The translations under genes and the position numbers were made by a program. From Bacillota bacterium (GTDB lineage: Bacteria; Bacillota; Clostridia; Christensenellales; Aristaeellaceae): 64,000 bases of DNA. How positions within the stretch are numbered: position 1 is the stretch's first letter; the number at the start of each line of letters is the position of its first letter. The stretch spans positions 45,401 through 109,400 of the forward strand of contig CAUJDI010000063.1 of the NCBI GenBank assembly GCA_963169565.1, read 5' to 3'. Under the pieces are notes generated by a model. It was not told the DNA's origin and did no database searches. It saw only the letters and a program-made list of their open reading frames with translations. Shown piece after piece: positions 1 to 9,380 of this stretch.

Positions 1-444
1 GATCCTGTCGAGAACGCGGCGGGCCTGTTGGGCATTCACGCGGTCCATATCGATCATCCGGGGCGCTTTGACAGCGTCCTTCACGTATTTCTTCGTGATC
101 TCCTGGAACTCCACGCGCACGGGCTTGCTGTCATCCAGTCCAAGCGCCTGAGCCAGATGCCATGAGATCGCTTCCCCTTCCCGGTCAGGATCGGTCGCCA
201 GCAGCACCTGGCTTGCGCCTTTGGCCATCTTGCGAAGCTTGGCAAGGATCTCCCCCCTGCCGTGTATGGTGATGTACTTGATGGCAAAATCCTCGTCCGG
301 CTGGATACCGAACTGGGATTTCGGCAGGTCGCGGACGTGCCCCTGCGATGCCTCGACTTTATAGTCCCTTCCTAAAAAACGCGCCACAGTGCGCGCTTTG
401 GCAGGGGATTCAACAATGACCAGTTTATAACTTCTTGCCTGCAA
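1..444 (-). CDS. topA: DNA topoisomerase I, N-terminal part (cut by window edge)
   Basis: Type IA topoisomerase that relaxes negative supercoils. The 148 visible residues begin with the TOPRIM fold: [11 protein letters not shown] near residue 6, the acidic motif [14 protein letters not shown] in mid-domain, then VEFQEIT. The gene continues beyond the window start. I place the start at a TTG (442-444) because GGAGG lies 5 nt upstream and no ATG or GTG in frame precedes the conserved start of the domain. It is the last visible gene of the rbgA-rnhB-yraN-GT-comM-dprA-topA operon and begins 18 nt after the dprA stop, the usual Firmicutes order. Confidence 0.95.
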   Translation of the reverse strand, partial: MQARSYKLVIVESPAKARTVARFLGRDYKVEASQGHVRDLPKSQFGIQPDEDFAIKYITIHGRGEILAKLRKMAKGASQVLLATDPDREGEAISWHLAQALGLDDSKPVRVEFQEITKKYVKDAVKAPRMIDMDRVNAQQARRVLDRI

Positions 445-462
445 AAAAGCCTCCAGCGATCG

Positions 463-1566
463 TCATCTCCGGGCCTGCCTGAACATGCGGCCGGGAAGGG
501 AATCGATCAGTCCAAATAGTTCCAGCTGCGTGATCGTCACATTCAGCTGCGGCGCCGGGACCTCAAGGAGCTCCAATAATTCGTCAAAGCCCCTGGGTTC
601 ATCGCACAGCGCATCATATAGCCTGCGCTGCTGGTTTGTCAAATCAGGCATCGGTAACTCCAGCTGCTCAGCGCCTTGTCCATGCTGCCAGCCCATGTCC
701 TCCATGATGTCCGCAGCCGAGGTGACAAGGCGGGCCCCTTCACGGATCATGCGGTGGGGCAGCTCGCTGCCCGGCAAGCCCACCTGACCGGGCAGCGCGA
801 ACACTTCCCGTCCCTGTTCCAGCGCGTGCCCAATGGTGATCTGGGTGCCGCTCTTCTCCCGTGCTTCGATCAGCACGACGCCGTGGCTGAGCCCTGAGAC
901 CAGGCGGTTCCGGAAGGGGAAATGGAAGGAGAGCGGTCCGGCGCTGGGATGAAACTCGCTGATCAGGGCCCCACCCTGTCGGATCATCTTTTCTGCCAGG
1001 TCAGCGTTCTCCTGCGGATACACGCGGTTGATGCCGGAACCAAGAATGGCGACGGTCCTTCCACCGCCGTCCAGCGCGCCCTCATGCGCAGCGGTATCGA
1101 CCCCCCGGGCCAGGCCGCTCACCACGGTGACGCCGTTTACAGCCAGATCCCTCGCGATGCGAAAAGCCTGGTCCCGTCCGTATTTTGTCTCGCGACGGGA
1201 TCCGATGATCGCGATGACGCGTTCCTCGTGCTTTATCATCCTTCCCCTATAAAACAGCAGATCGGGGGGATCCCCGATCCTTTCCAGCAGGTCCGGAAAA
1301 GCCTGATCACCAAAAACAGCCAGCGAGATCCCGCTGCGAATGATGGACTTCTCGATCCTGTCCAGGCCCTTTGTACGCAGGTCAGCCAGCTCGGCATATG
1401 CCTTGCTCCCCGTGACCAGCGCCATATCCGGCGTGAACCCGTCAAAGACCGCTTCCGCGGACAGGTATGTTTCAAGCAGGCGCTTTCGACTGCTGTAACT
1501 CAGGGATTCACTGCAGGAAAGCCAGACCCGGCAAAGCCTTTCCCGTGTTTCAGGCATGTCGGTCAC
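463..1566 (-). CDS. dprA: DNA-processing protein DprA/Smf
   Basis: Loads RecA on incoming single-stranded DNA during transformation. The 367-residue protein has an N-terminal helical part (about 1-110), the Rossmann-like DprA core (about 117-295) with IIGSRR at 120-124, SGLARGVD at 150-157 and the FPFRNRLVSGLS stretch, and a C-terminal winged helix (about 309-367). Length and order of domains match complete DprA proteins. The start overlaps the end of comM by 17 nt, so the two are translationally coupled. With comM next door this is a competence-type pair, although DprA is also common in species not known to transform. Confidence 0.96.
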   Translation of the reverse strand: MTDMPETRERLCRVWLSCSESLSYSSRKRLLETYLSAEAVFDGFTPDMALVTGSKAYAELADLRTKGLDRIEKSIIRSGISLAVFGDQAFPDLLERIGDPPDLLFYRGRMIKHEERVIAIIGSRRETKYGRDQAFRIARDLAVNGVTVVSGLARGVDTAAHEGALDGGGRTVAILGSGINRVYPQENADLAEKMIRQGGALISEFHPSAGPLSFHFPFRNRLVSGLSHGVVLIEAREKSGTQITIGHALEQGREVFALPGQVGLPGSELPHRMIREGARLVTSAADIMEDMGWQHGQGAEQLELPMPDLTNQQRRLYDALCDEPRGFDELLELLEVPAPQLNVTITQLELFGLIDSLPGRMFRQARR

Positions 1567-3097
1567 CCCAGTATTTCCCGTCCAGCATGCGATATTGCAC
1601 GGCTTCCGCCATCGCGGCCAGACCGACCGCCTCCTCGCTGGCCAGGTCGGCGATGGTCCTGGCCACCTTGATGAGCCGTGTATAGGCGCGCATGCTCATC
1701 CCATATCGTTTCACCGCGTTTTGAAGGAGCGACAGCGCGTCCGGCGTGACGTTCGCCGCTCTTTCCATATTTTTGCCTTTCATCTGCGCGTTGGTGCGGA
1801 TCCCTGTTCCATGAAAGCGCTTTTCCTGAAGGTCCCTCGCCAACCGGACCCTTTCCCTGACCTCAAGGCTGCCCTCCGTCGACGGCCCTTTGACGATCTC
1901 CTCCACCGGCACCGCGTCCACCTCCACCTGGATGTCGATGCGATCCAGCAGAGGGCCGGAGATCCTGTCAAGGTACTTCCTGATCTCATGGCTGCCGCAG
2001 CGGCAGTGGTGCGTCTTGCTGCCAAAGTAGCCGCAGGGGCATGGATTCATGCTGGCGATCATCATGATCCGAGACAGGTACTGGGTGTGCGCTTTCACGC
2101 GGGAAATGGTGATCTCGCCGTCCTCCAGCGGCTGGCGCAGCGCCTCCAGGATATGCCGCGGGTATTCCGGCATTTCATCCAGAAACAGGACACCGTTGTG
2201 AGCGAGGGATACCTCCCCCGGCAGGGCGTGGGTCCCTCCTCCGATAAGCGAGGCAAGGGACGCCGTGTGATGCGGGGAGCGGAACGGCCGCTGAGTGATC
2301 AGCCCCGAGCCGGGTTTGAGCACGCCTGCCGCGGAGTGGATGCGGGTCGTCTCAAAGGCCTCCTCCTGCTTCATTTCCGGCAGCAGTCCGGGCAGACAGC
2401 GCGCCAGCAGGGTCTTTCCGGAGCCCGGGGTCCCGATGAGCAAAAGATTGTGCCCTCCGGCAGCCGCGATCTCCAGCGCACGCCTGGCGGCCTGCTGCCC
2501 GCGCACCTGGGACAGGTCCGTGTCATATGTGTTTCCTGTCAGGCAGTCTTCATAATTCTTCTGGATCTGCGCCGGGATATGCAGTTTACCGGAAAGATGC
2601 TGTGCCGTTTCATACAGGCTGGCAGCGGGGTACACCTCCATCCCGCTGACAACCTCGACCTCCCTGGCGTTGTCCCTGGGCAGGATGACTTTTCGGATGC
2701 CAAGTCCATGCGCGCGGATCACCATGGATAAAGCCCCGTTCACCGGGCGGAGTTTCCCGTCCAGCGCAAGCTCCCCGAACATCAGTATATCCTCTATGCC
2801 GGGCGCCTGCAGCTGGCGGCTGGCCAAAATGACAGCGAGGGCAATGGGTAGGTCGAAAGCGCCGCCCTCCTTGCGCAGGTCGGCAGGCGAGAGGCTGACG
2901 ACGGTATGCCCGATGGGCATGATGAATCCGCTGTTTTTCAGCGCTGCGCCCACCCGGTCGCGGCTCTCCCTGACCGCGGCGTCAGGAAGGCCGACGATGT
3001 TGAACTGGAAACTGCTGGCGGAGGTGATGAAGGCCTCCACGTTGACCGGTTCTCCCTGGATCCCATTGAGCGCCATACATTTCGTCCGCGCAAGCAT
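1550..3097 (-). CDS. comM: YifB/ComM family Mg-chelatase-like AAA+ ATPase
   Basis: Hexameric helicase-like AAA+ protein that aids branch migration during natural transformation in the ComM subfamily. It has 515 residues: an N-terminal Lon-protease-like fold (about 1-170), Walker A GTPGSGKT at 222-229, Walker B VLFLDE near 305, the cysteine-rich MNPCPCGYFG...CRCG zinc-binding insert near 350-370 and a C-terminal lid domain. It lies between the glycosyltransferase and dprA in one operon; the ATG has GGGACCTTCAG upstream, a weak SD, so coupling to the gene before it (15 nt away) is likely. Confidence 0.95.
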   Translation of the reverse strand: MLARTKCMALNGIQGEPVNVEAFITSASSFQFNIVGLPDAAVRESRDRVGAALKNSGFIMPIGHTVVSLSPADLRKEGGAFDLPIALAVILASRQLQAPGIEDILMFGELALDGKLRPVNGALSMVIRAHGLGIRKVILPRDNAREVEVVSGMEVYPAASLYETAQHLSGKLHIPAQIQKNYEDCLTGNTYDTDLSQVRGQQAARRALEIAAAGGHNLLLIGTPGSGKTLLARCLPGLLPEMKQEEAFETTRIHSAAGVLKPGSGLITQRPFRSPHHTASLASLIGGGTHALPGEVSLAHNGVLFLDEMPEYPRHILEALRQPLEDGEITISRVKAHTQYLSRIMMIASMNPCPCGYFGSKTHHCRCGSHEIRKYLDRISGPLLDRIDIQVEVDAVPVEEIVKGPSTEGSLEVRERVRLARDLQEKRFHGTGIRTNAQMKGKNMERAANVTPDALSLLQNAVKRYGMSMRAYTRLIKVARTIADLASEEAVGLAAMAEAVQYRMLDGKYWGDRHA

Positions 3098-3112
3098 CTG
3101 AAGGTCCCTTTC

Positions 3113-6100
3113 TCAGTAGTAGAGCCAGTTCGGGAACCATTTCATCGCATCCAGCCAGGCTGTGGAAACCCTCATGCCGCTGAGGTATGGGAAAAACGCG
3201 ATGAACAGGATCAGGGCGACGGTAGGGAGGCCGATCAGGAGCGCTTTCCCGACCCGTCCATACCTTTTCATCAGATAGCTGACCAGAAGGGTGATACACA
3301 GGATGATGAAGGGGACGGAAGGAAAATAATGATAGATATAGGTGCCGCGTGGCACCAGGATCCATGGCAGGTATTGGGCCGCGAAGGCGGTCAGCAGCAT
3401 CATGGGGCGTCTGTCGCGGCACAGTGATTCAGGCGCGCGAATGATGCCGGCATATGAGACGGCCTTATAACCGGCAAGAATCAGAACCATGACGAGCGCT
3501 ATGAGACCGCCCCACCAGACCAGAGGATTGCCGAAGGAGAGGATGGTGCTGGCTGTACCGTTGACCACGCCGCCGGAGTAATAGTACATCGGTTTAATGA
3601 TCAGCGGCCACTCATACCATGGGGAGCTGAAAAAGTGATCCGCCCCAAGGCCTTTAGCGGAATGGTAACTGAACATCCCCTGATTCGCGCTGATGACCTT
3701 CCTGACGGTCAGCCCGCCGGGCGTGCTGATGAATACCGGGAAATAGGACAGATAATAGATCACCGCCGGGACAGCAACAAAGAACAGCAGGCACCACAGG
3801 GCTGTCAGAAGGGTGTTTATGAACCATTTTTCAGCGTATGCCTTCGCTTTCTCCGCCTTGTTCCCCAGCGCGTCAAGCTCCTTGCGCGTCAGTTTCGCGC
3901 AGGCAAGCCCCCTGCGCGCCATCCTGACGACCGACCAGAAAAACAGCACAGCCAATCCCGCGCCGGCATAGATCCCCGTCCATTTGCTCGCGATCGCCAG
4001 CCCCATCATGAGCCCGGAGAGGAACAGGGACGGCAGGGTCTTTTTCAGCGGCTGCAGGAAATAATCCATGTTCATCCATCGGAACATGAAGTAATAGGCA
4101 TAGATGATGAACAGGGTCGCGAAGCTGTCGATGGTCGCGATGCGGGTCTGAGTAAAGTGCATGAAGTCAAAGGCCATCAGCAGCATCGCGAACACGCCGA
4201 ACCTTTTGCGGCCGGTCAACTGCCTGCCCAGGAGGTACAGCCCGGGCAGCATGAGTACCCCGGCCAAAGCGCCCGCGAAACGCCAACCGAATGGCGTCAT
4301 GCCGAAAACCATCACGCTGAAGGTCATCAGCACCTTCCCCAGCGGGGGATGGCTTGTCTCATAGATCGCGCTGGGCTCCTCGCCCAGCAGCGCATTGCGC
4401 TGTTCGTAGGCCGTGCGGGCATGGTAGATCTCGTCAAAGTACATGCTGTTGTACCAGCTGGGCGGGCCGGAAAGCGTCCCCTGCTCGTCAACCAGCGCTT
4501 CCGCTCCAGGGGATGCCGGGGAGAGCGGGATGTTCTCCCCCGTCCCCAGATCCTGAGCAACCACCTCCATCAGCGTGAGCTTCGTGCCTGGTGCGGTCAA
4601 GCGGATATAGCGGCCTGACAGTTCCTGCGGAATGCCGAAGTAGGAGACAGATCCGTCCGGGGACCGGGAAGCCTGGCTGAGCGTCCTCCAGGCGAAGCAG
4701 TCGCCGTACTGCACCCGGGCGGGGTATAAAAACCAGTCTTCACCGTTTTCACTGGTCTCTACGGTGAACTCACTGTCCTGCCAGTGGATCCCCGGGAACA
4801 TCAGGAACCTGAATGAGCGTGTCTCCCCCAGGTCCAGCGTCGCTGAGACGTTTTCACCGCCGGACACCCAGGGCGTTTGTGGAGAAACGGTGGAGCCGAG
4901 GTTGACAAAGGCCAGGATGGCATACAGGGCCGTGATGCCAAGGATGATCGCCACGTCCTTTCGGCCAGGATTCGCCACGCGAGGCGTGTCGGCAAGGAAC
5001 GCAAGGCGGTCATTCCGCCTGGTTTCAACGCGCTTGATCAGTTTCCGCCTGAAGGGGCGGACCTGTGAATCCGGGCGGGTCAGTTCCATCCCCAGGTAGA
5101 GCGCATAGGACGCGACGGGGAGGCTGAACGCGGACAGCGCGTATTCCAACCAGGCGGAATCGCTGACGAGCCCTGCCATGGGAGCGGAAAGGTTTCCCGA
5201 AGCGCCGCCGATCCGTACGCCCCGGTCCAGCGCAACGCCGGAATTGAGGAAGCACAGCGCGGTGACGCAGATCAGCAGGAGAAGAAGCCGCCGATCGCGC
5301 CTTAGGACATATGCCAGCGTCAGCAGGGATACGGCCAGGAAAAGATACCGCTCATGCATCATGACGCCCAGAACGAAAAAGAGGGTCAGGAGAACACCGG
5401 CCATGAGGGAAAGGTTCTCCGCCTTTTTCCCCCTGACGTATTGCCAGGAAACCATCAGGAAGGAAGAGACCATCAGCAAGGTACCCTGAAGCGAAAAGCT
5501 CATCGGGAACAGGGTGACAAGCGCCGGAATCAGCGCGGCGAGCAGGGGCGCTTCATTTAAAAGCGATTTGGCAAGTTTCTCTTCACCGGAGGATTTTCTT
5601 CCTTGCCACAGGAAGACTGCCGTCGGGATCAGCAAGACGAACAAGCCCGTCAGCCGCAGCAGGAAGGGCGCGGGATCGGCAATGCCGGTCCAGTTCCTGC
5701 CGAACAGGAAAAACAGGTTCGCCGCGTTGACAGAGGCGTAGTTGTAGTACCCCATGGTGTCCCCGTAATGGGAGATCAGCCAGGGGATCCCGTTTTGCTC
5801 ATTGAAGAAGGGCAACGCGACCGCGGCGGCGGCAAGGATCGACAGCAGGATGCCAATCAGCACGCTGCGCAGCAGCGCTTTCCTGTCCTTCTGCCAGAAC
5901 CACTCCATCACCAGGGCCAGCAGCCCCAGCGGACCTGCCATCAGCGCCTGCGGCTTCATCAGGACCGCCAGCACGTATACCGGCAGCGCAAATTGCCAGC
6001 GTTGTGTGCTGATCATCAGGACTGCGATCATCAACAGCAGCGAAGGCACGCTGTCGACCTGACCCCAGGCGGAACCGACCAGGTAAGGCAACGGGCTGAA

Positions 6101-7219
6101 GGCGTACAGCATGGCCAACAGCAGCGCCGCGCGGTGGCCGACGCTCTTTTTGGCGATCAGGTACAGCAGCGTGACAATGCCCATGTCAAAGAACATCGCG
6201 GGCAGCTTGACCATCATCTCCGTCGCGCCGGTGCCAAGCGCCCTGCCGATCAGCCCCAGCGGCCACAGGACCAGCATATACCCCGGCGGATAATCGCTCA
6301 GGGTATCGGTGAGGTAAAATCCTGCCGGTCCGATCTCCGCCATCTGATTGGCCCATGCCCTGAAACAGCTGATGTCGACCGGGAATCCCGGCACGAACCA
6401 GGCGATGAGCAGCCTCGACAGAAACGCAGCAAGCAATAAGGAGAACAATTCAAGATACTGCTGCCGGCTGCTTTGTGACAGCTCGTTCTGCGCGTGCCGC
6501 TCAACCCCGGAAGCAAAGAACAGAAGCAGCAGCGCGCCGAACGCCATCATCACCAGCAGCCAGGGGGCGGCGGGCCGGGCCGGGGCAGTATCCGTATCCG
6601 AAATATCGATCTGTGCCCTCTCCTGCTGATCCCAGGACTCAACATAGTATCCATTGGGCACGTCCTCAACAGCCATCAGGGAGAGCCCGTCGAATTCAGC
6701 AAAGCCGGCGGACTCGCCCGAGTAACCGCCAAGGCGGGCAAACAGAGCCACCTCCCGCTGATTGCTGCCCGTTCTGCCGTAAAGCGTTATTCCTTCCCAT
6801 TCGCCTTTTGTGTCATATACCGGTTCAGAGAAAACATAGATGCCCCCGACGGACAGGTTGGCGCCGCGGCCTCCGTCTGCCAAAGCGCGGACATAGCCGC
6901 TGAAGCGGTAAAGGGTATCCGGGCTGACCTGAACAGGCTGGGCAAAACGGGCGTCGTTGGGCGAGTGATTGTCGATCCGGATGCCGTTGCCGCTCTTTCC
7001 TGCCGTCACGGAAAAGTCCGTGATGTCCGGGTCATTGAAATAGGACTCCGGCAGCCAGTGCTCGGGCAGCAGTTCCGCGCTGACCAGCTCGAACTCCCCG
7101 TTTTGAAGCAGTTCGACCCCCGTTTTGGCAGGCTTGGTTTGTCGCGCCGAGAGCAATACGATCAACGCCAGGGCCAGCGCCACGGCGGCCAGCAGCAGGA
7201 CGGGTCTCTTTCCTTTCAT
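3113..7219 (-). CDS. Large membrane glycosyltransferase with two GT-C halves (GT87/PIG-M-like plus PMT/GT39)
   Basis: The product of 1368 residues looks like two lipid-carrier-dependent glycosyltransferases in one chain. Seen: an N-terminal membrane anchor (7-25); a beta-rich carbohydrate-binding-like domain (about 36-185, starting LLQNGEFE); a membrane helix near 220-240; a first GT-C unit (about 255-710) with PVDISCFRAW (Asp282) and YPPGYM; a short extracytoplasmic discoidin-like domain (about 790-905); and a C-terminal PMT-type unit (about 920-1368) with FDEIYHARTAYE (Asp929-Glu930), SHPPLGK and many helices. GT-C enzymes move sugars from polyprenyl-phosphate donors onto proteins or glycans outside the membrane. 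Donor and acceptor are unknown. It sits inside a DNA-metabolism operon, 9 nt after yraN, which says nothing about its role. Confidence 0.85.
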   Translation of the reverse strand: MKGKRPVLLLAAVALALALIVLLSARQTKPAKTGVELLQNGEFELVSAELLPEHWLPESYFNDPDITDFSVTAGKSGNGIRIDNHSPNDARFAQPVQVSPDTLYRFSGYVRALADGGRGANLSVGGIYVFSEPVYDTKGEWEGITLYGRTGSNQREVALFARLGGYSGESAGFAEFDGLSLMAVEDVPNGYYVESWDQQERAQIDISDTDTAPARPAAPWLLVMMAFGALLLLFFASGVERHAQNELSQSSRQQYLELFSLLLAAFLSRLLIAWFVPGFPVDISCFRAWANQMAEIGPAGFYLTDTLSDYPPGYMLVLWPLGLIGRALGTGATEMMVKLPAMFFDMGIVTLLYLIAKKSVGHRAALLLAMLYAFSPLPYLVGSAWGQVDSVPSLLLMIAVLMISTQRWQFALPVYVLAVLMKPQALMAGPLGLLALVMEWFWQKDRKALLRSVLIGILLSILAAAAVALPFFNEQNGIPWLISHYGDTMGYYNYASVNAANLFFLFGRNWTGIADPAPFLLRLTGLFVLLIPTAVFLWQGRKSSGEEKLAKSLLNEAPLLAALIPALVTLFPMSFSLQGTLLMVSSFLMVSWQYVRGKKAENLSLMAGVLLTLFFVLGVMMHERYLFLAVSLLTLAYVLRRDRRLLLLLICVTALCFLNSGVALDRGVRIGGASGNLSAPMAGLVSDSAWLEYALSAFSLPVASYALYLGMELTRPDSQVRPFRRKLIKRVETRRNDRLAFLADTPRVANPGRKDVAIILGITALYAILAFVNLGSTVSPQTPWVSGGENVSATLDLGETRSFRFLMFPGIHWQDSEFTVETSENGEDWFLYPARVQYGDCFAWRTLSQASRSPDGSVSYFGIPQELSGRYIRLTAPGTKLTLMEVVAQDLGTGENIPLSPASPGAEALVDEQGTLSGPPSWYNSMYFDEIYHARTAYEQRNALLGEEPSAIYETSHPPLGKVLMTFSVMVFGMTPFGWRFAGALAGVLMLPGLYLLGRQLTGRKRFGVFAMLLMAFDFMHFTQTRIATIDSFATLFIIYAYYFMFRWMNMDYFLQPLKKTLPSLFLSGLMMGLAIASKWTGIYAGAGLAVLFFWSVVRMARRGLACAKLTRKELDALGNKAEKAKAYAEKWFINTLLTALWCLLFFVAVPAVIYYLSYFPVFISTPGGLTVRKVISANQGMFSYHSAKGLGADHFFSSPWYEWPLIIKPMYYYSGGVVNGTASTILSFGNPLVWWGGLIALVMVLILAGYKAVSYAGIIRAPESLCRDRRPMMLLTAFAAQYLPWILVPRGTYIYHYFPSVPFIILCITLLVSYLMKRYGRVGKALLIGLPTVALILFIAFFPYLSGMRVSTAWLDAMKWFPNWLYY

Positions 7220-7228
7220 TGCTTCTCC

Positions 7229-7570
7229 TCAGTTTTCATGCAGGATGTCAGGAAAATACAGCACGCCGGCGCGGGTGATCTCCAGACAGCCGATTCGGTA
7301 CCGCGCAGGCTTTGCTGACAGATACACACGGACCGCGTTTTTCAGTTTTATCCGCTTGTCGCGCGTGATGCTGTCCAGCCCGGAGCCCAGCCTGCCTTCA
7401 GGGCGGTACTTGACTTCTATGAAGCACAGGACATCCCGGTCGCGGGCGATGATGTCGATCTCCCCATGCACTGTGCGGAAACGGGTCTTCAGGATGCGAA
7501 GCCCCTGCCGTGAAAGATACTCCGCGGCGAGGAGTTCCCCCAGCAGGCCTGTTTGATGTCCGGTCATCAT
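7229..7570 (-). CDS. YraN/UPF0102 family endonuclease-like protein
   Basis: A 113-residue protein of the restriction-endonuclease-like fold. It shows the family features GLLGELLAAEYL at the N-terminus, GEIDIIARD near residue 37 and FIEVKYR near 50, i.e. the D...E-x-K catalytic arrangement. No cellular role is firmly known for the family, though its position beside rnhB is widely conserved. I chose the ATG at 7568-7570, which forms a 4-bp ATGA overlap with the rnhB stop; the longer reading frame further upstream lies inside rnhB. Confidence 0.9.
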   Translation of the reverse strand: MMTGHQTGLLGELLAAEYLSRQGLRILKTRFRTVHGEIDIIARDRDVLCFIEVKYRPEGRLGSGLDSITRDKRIKLKNAVRVYLSAKPARYRIGCLEITRAGVLYFPDILHEN

Positions 7571-8178
7571 CGAAGTATCCTTTTCAGGAAGGTCATACGG
7601 TGCTCGGGACAAGGCCCGAATGCCCTGACGGCCTCGACGTGCGCTTTTGTCCCATAACCCTTGTGGGATGCGAACCCAAACGCCGGGTAAAGGCGGTCCA
7701 GCGTCAGCATTTCCCTGTCCCTGGTGACCTTTGCCACGATGGACGCGGCGGCAATGGCGTAGCTGATCGCATCGCCGTGGATGATGGCCCTCTCTTCACC
7801 GTCAAGTCCGACGTTCGTGACCGCATCGATGAGGAACAGACGGACAGGCGCCCCTGCAGCGGCGCGGCGCATGGCCAGCTTGGTCGCCTGGAGAATGTTG
7901 ATCTCATCGATCTCCCGGGCTTCAGCTCTGCCTGTCCCGACAAAAACGGCATGCCGGAGGATCTGATCATACAGCAGCTCACGCTGTCTTTCGGACAGGG
8001 CTTTTGAATCATACACGCCCTCGATCCTGGGCGTTCCGGGCATCACCACGCAGGCTGCCGTGACACATCCCGCCAGAGGCCCCCGACCCGCCTCATCGAT
8101 CCCGGCAAAGCGCAGGCCCCTATCCCGCAGCGCTTCGTCATGGGCGTAGACGCCCTTGATGCGTTCAGCCTTCGTCAA
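7567..8178 (-). CDS. rnhB: Ribonuclease HII
   Basis: Removes ribonucleotides from DNA and RNA primers. With a TTG start at 8176-8178 (GGAGG 5 nt upstream) the protein has 203 residues, usual for RNase HII; the frame is open further upstream but only inside rbgA. The catalytic block FAGIDEAGRGPLAG puts Asp28-Glu29 in place, followed by YDSKALSERQRE, the third acidic residue in FLIDAVTN, and the C-terminal ASIVAKVTRD segment. It overlaps the rbgA stop by 14 nt and the yraN start by 4 nt. Confidence 0.96.
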   Translation of the reverse strand: MTKAERIKGVYAHDEALRDRGLRFAGIDEAGRGPLAGCVTAACVVMPGTPRIEGVYDSKALSERQRELLYDQILRHAVFVGTGRAEAREIDEINILQATKLAMRRAAAGAPVRLFLIDAVTNVGLDGEERAIIHGDAISYAIAAASIVAKVTRDREMLTLDRLYPAFGFASHKGYGTKAHVEAVRAFGPCPEHRMTFLKRILR

Positions 8179-9034
8179 CCGTGCCTCCGCCGGGGGCTTC
8201 CAGCGTGATCCGTCCCAGGAGGCCCGCGCGGAACTCATCCAGCACGCAGACGGCCCCCCGTTCCAGATCCTTCTCACCGCCTTTGAGCAGAAAGCCTCTG
8301 GACATACAGATCATCTCTATCAAAGCCTGCCCCCGCAGCGTATCGTCCTTGATCAGGTAGCGGGAAACGACGCCCTCAGGCGCGATGAGCATCAATTCAT
8401 CCAGCAGCTGCATGGAAAGGTTGTAGACGTCCAGTACTTCATCCCGTATCGCGGCGATGTATGCCAGCCTGCGGGCGGCGACCGGATCATCCAGCTTCGG
8501 CCATAGCAATCCGGGGGTGTCCAGCAGCTCAAGCATCGGCGCGGCCTGGATCCATTGCGGGGCGCGGGTGACGCCCGGCCTGTCCTGCACCCTGAAGGCA
8601 GCCCGCCCCGCCAGAAGATTGATCAGCGTGCTCTTTCCGACGTTCGGCACGCCCAGGATCATCGCGCGGACGGGCTTGGCGATACCGCGCGCTTTTGCCC
8701 GCAGACTTGTCTCTTCTGTCAGTTTCTCAAGCGCTTTGAGGATCTGCGGCTTGCCGCTGCCCATTTTGATCGCCATGGAGGTCTGGCCTTGCTGCCGGAA
8801 GAAACCAAGCCATTTCGAGGTCATCTCCGGATCTGCAAGGTCTGCCTTGTTCAGCAGCAGCAGGGACGGTTTGTTCCGCGTCAGGTCATCGATTTCCGGA
8901 TTCCGGCTCGACAGCGGAAGCCGGGCGTCGCAGATCTCGATCACCGCGTCCACGCGCTTGAGCTGTTCCAGCAGCAGGCGCCGTGCCTTTGCCATGTGGC
9001 CCGGATACCAGGCGATCACCTGCTGCAACTGCAT
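8165..9034 (-). CDS. rbgA: Ribosome biogenesis GTPase YlqF/RbgA
   Basis: Circularly permuted GTPase needed for late 50S assembly. Seen: WYPGHMAKARR at the N-terminus, then G4 LLLNKADL, G1 GVPNVGKSTLINLL and G3 DTPGLLWPKL in permuted order, and a C-terminal RNA-binding helical domain. About 289 residues, the family length. The ATG at 9032-9034 is only 2 nt from GGGAGG; the TTG at 9026-9028 is 8 nt away and may be the true start, two residues later. The upstream Met at 9067 lies before the predicted transcription start (promoter 9058-9086) and is rejected. First gene of the operon running to topA. Confidence 0.95.
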   Translation of the reverse strand: MQLQQVIAWYPGHMAKARRLLLEQLKRVDAVIEICDARLPLSSRNPEIDDLTRNKPSLLLLNKADLADPEMTSKWLGFFRQQGQTSMAIKMGSGKPQILKALEKLTEETSLRAKARGIAKPVRAMILGVPNVGKSTLINLLAGRAAFRVQDRPGVTRAPQWIQAAPMLELLDTPGLLWPKLDDPVAARRLAYIAAIRDEVLDVYNLSMQLLDELMLIAPEGVVSRYLIKDDTLRGQALIEMICMSRGFLLKGGEKDLERGAVCVLDEFRAGLLGRITLEAPGGGTVDEG

Positions 9035-9057
9035 ATCCTCCCTTGATGGATGAATAA

Positions 9058-9086
9058 AAAATACCATGCTTTCACACCGTTTGCAA
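9058..9086 (-). promoter_or_regulatory. Sigma-A-type promoter for the rbgA-topA operon
   Basis: On the minus strand TTGCAA (9081-9086), a 17-nt spacer and TATTTT (9058-9063). Transcription would start near 9050, leaving a leader of about 16 nt before the SD of rbgA. Confidence 0.6.
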
Positions 9087-9106
9087 GAAAGCGGGGCTCA
9101 TGGCGG

Positions 9107-9136
9107 TTGACACCTGACAAATCCCGATGATAAGAT
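9107..9136 (+). promoter_or_regulatory. Sigma-A-type promoter for the T-box-pheST transcript
   Basis: TTGACA (9107-9112), an 18-nt spacer and TAAGAT (9131-9136). The -35 box is perfect. Transcription would begin near 9143, just before the T-box leader. Confidence 0.65.
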
Positions 9137-9142
9137 GGGCCA

Positions 9143-9368
9143 TCAGCTTTGACGAAGGACAACCCCCTGGCAGGAGCGCCCGTCAGAGAGGGCGGCAGCA
9201 GCTGAAAGCCGCCCGGTGCGCTTTGGGGCATTCACTTCCGAGCCGCCCGGCAGAACAGAGTAAGCCGGGCCGTTGACCCGCGTTAGGGGATGAAGCGCGC
9301 AGATGCGCGAAAATTGGGTGGTACCACGCTGAACAGGCGTCCCATGCGAAGGCATGGGCGCTTTTTTT
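9143..9368 (+). promoter_or_regulatory. T-box leader (Phe specifier)
   Basis: A tRNA-sensing leader upstream of pheS. The conserved T-box core GGGTGGTACCACG is at 9316-9328 and would pair with the uncharged tRNA acceptor end. The likely specifier codon is TTC (Phe) at 9231-9233, followed by A as usual. A terminator hairpin follows (9337-9368). In the family, uncharged tRNA-Phe stabilises the antiterminator and allows readthrough. Fills the 9035-9380 interval together with the two promoters. Confidence 0.92.
9337..9368 (+). terminator. Conditional terminator of the T-box
   Basis: Stem GCG-CCCATGC paired with GCATGGG-CGC (9337-9361, one T bulged), GAAG loop, then seven T. It overlaps the alternative antiterminator that uses the T-box core. 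Confidence 0.9.
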
Positions 9369-9380
9369 GGAGGCTGAATC

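Noticed and set aside
1556..2731. Open frame of 391 codons on the plus strand
   Set aside because: Antisense to comM, which has intact ATPase motifs.
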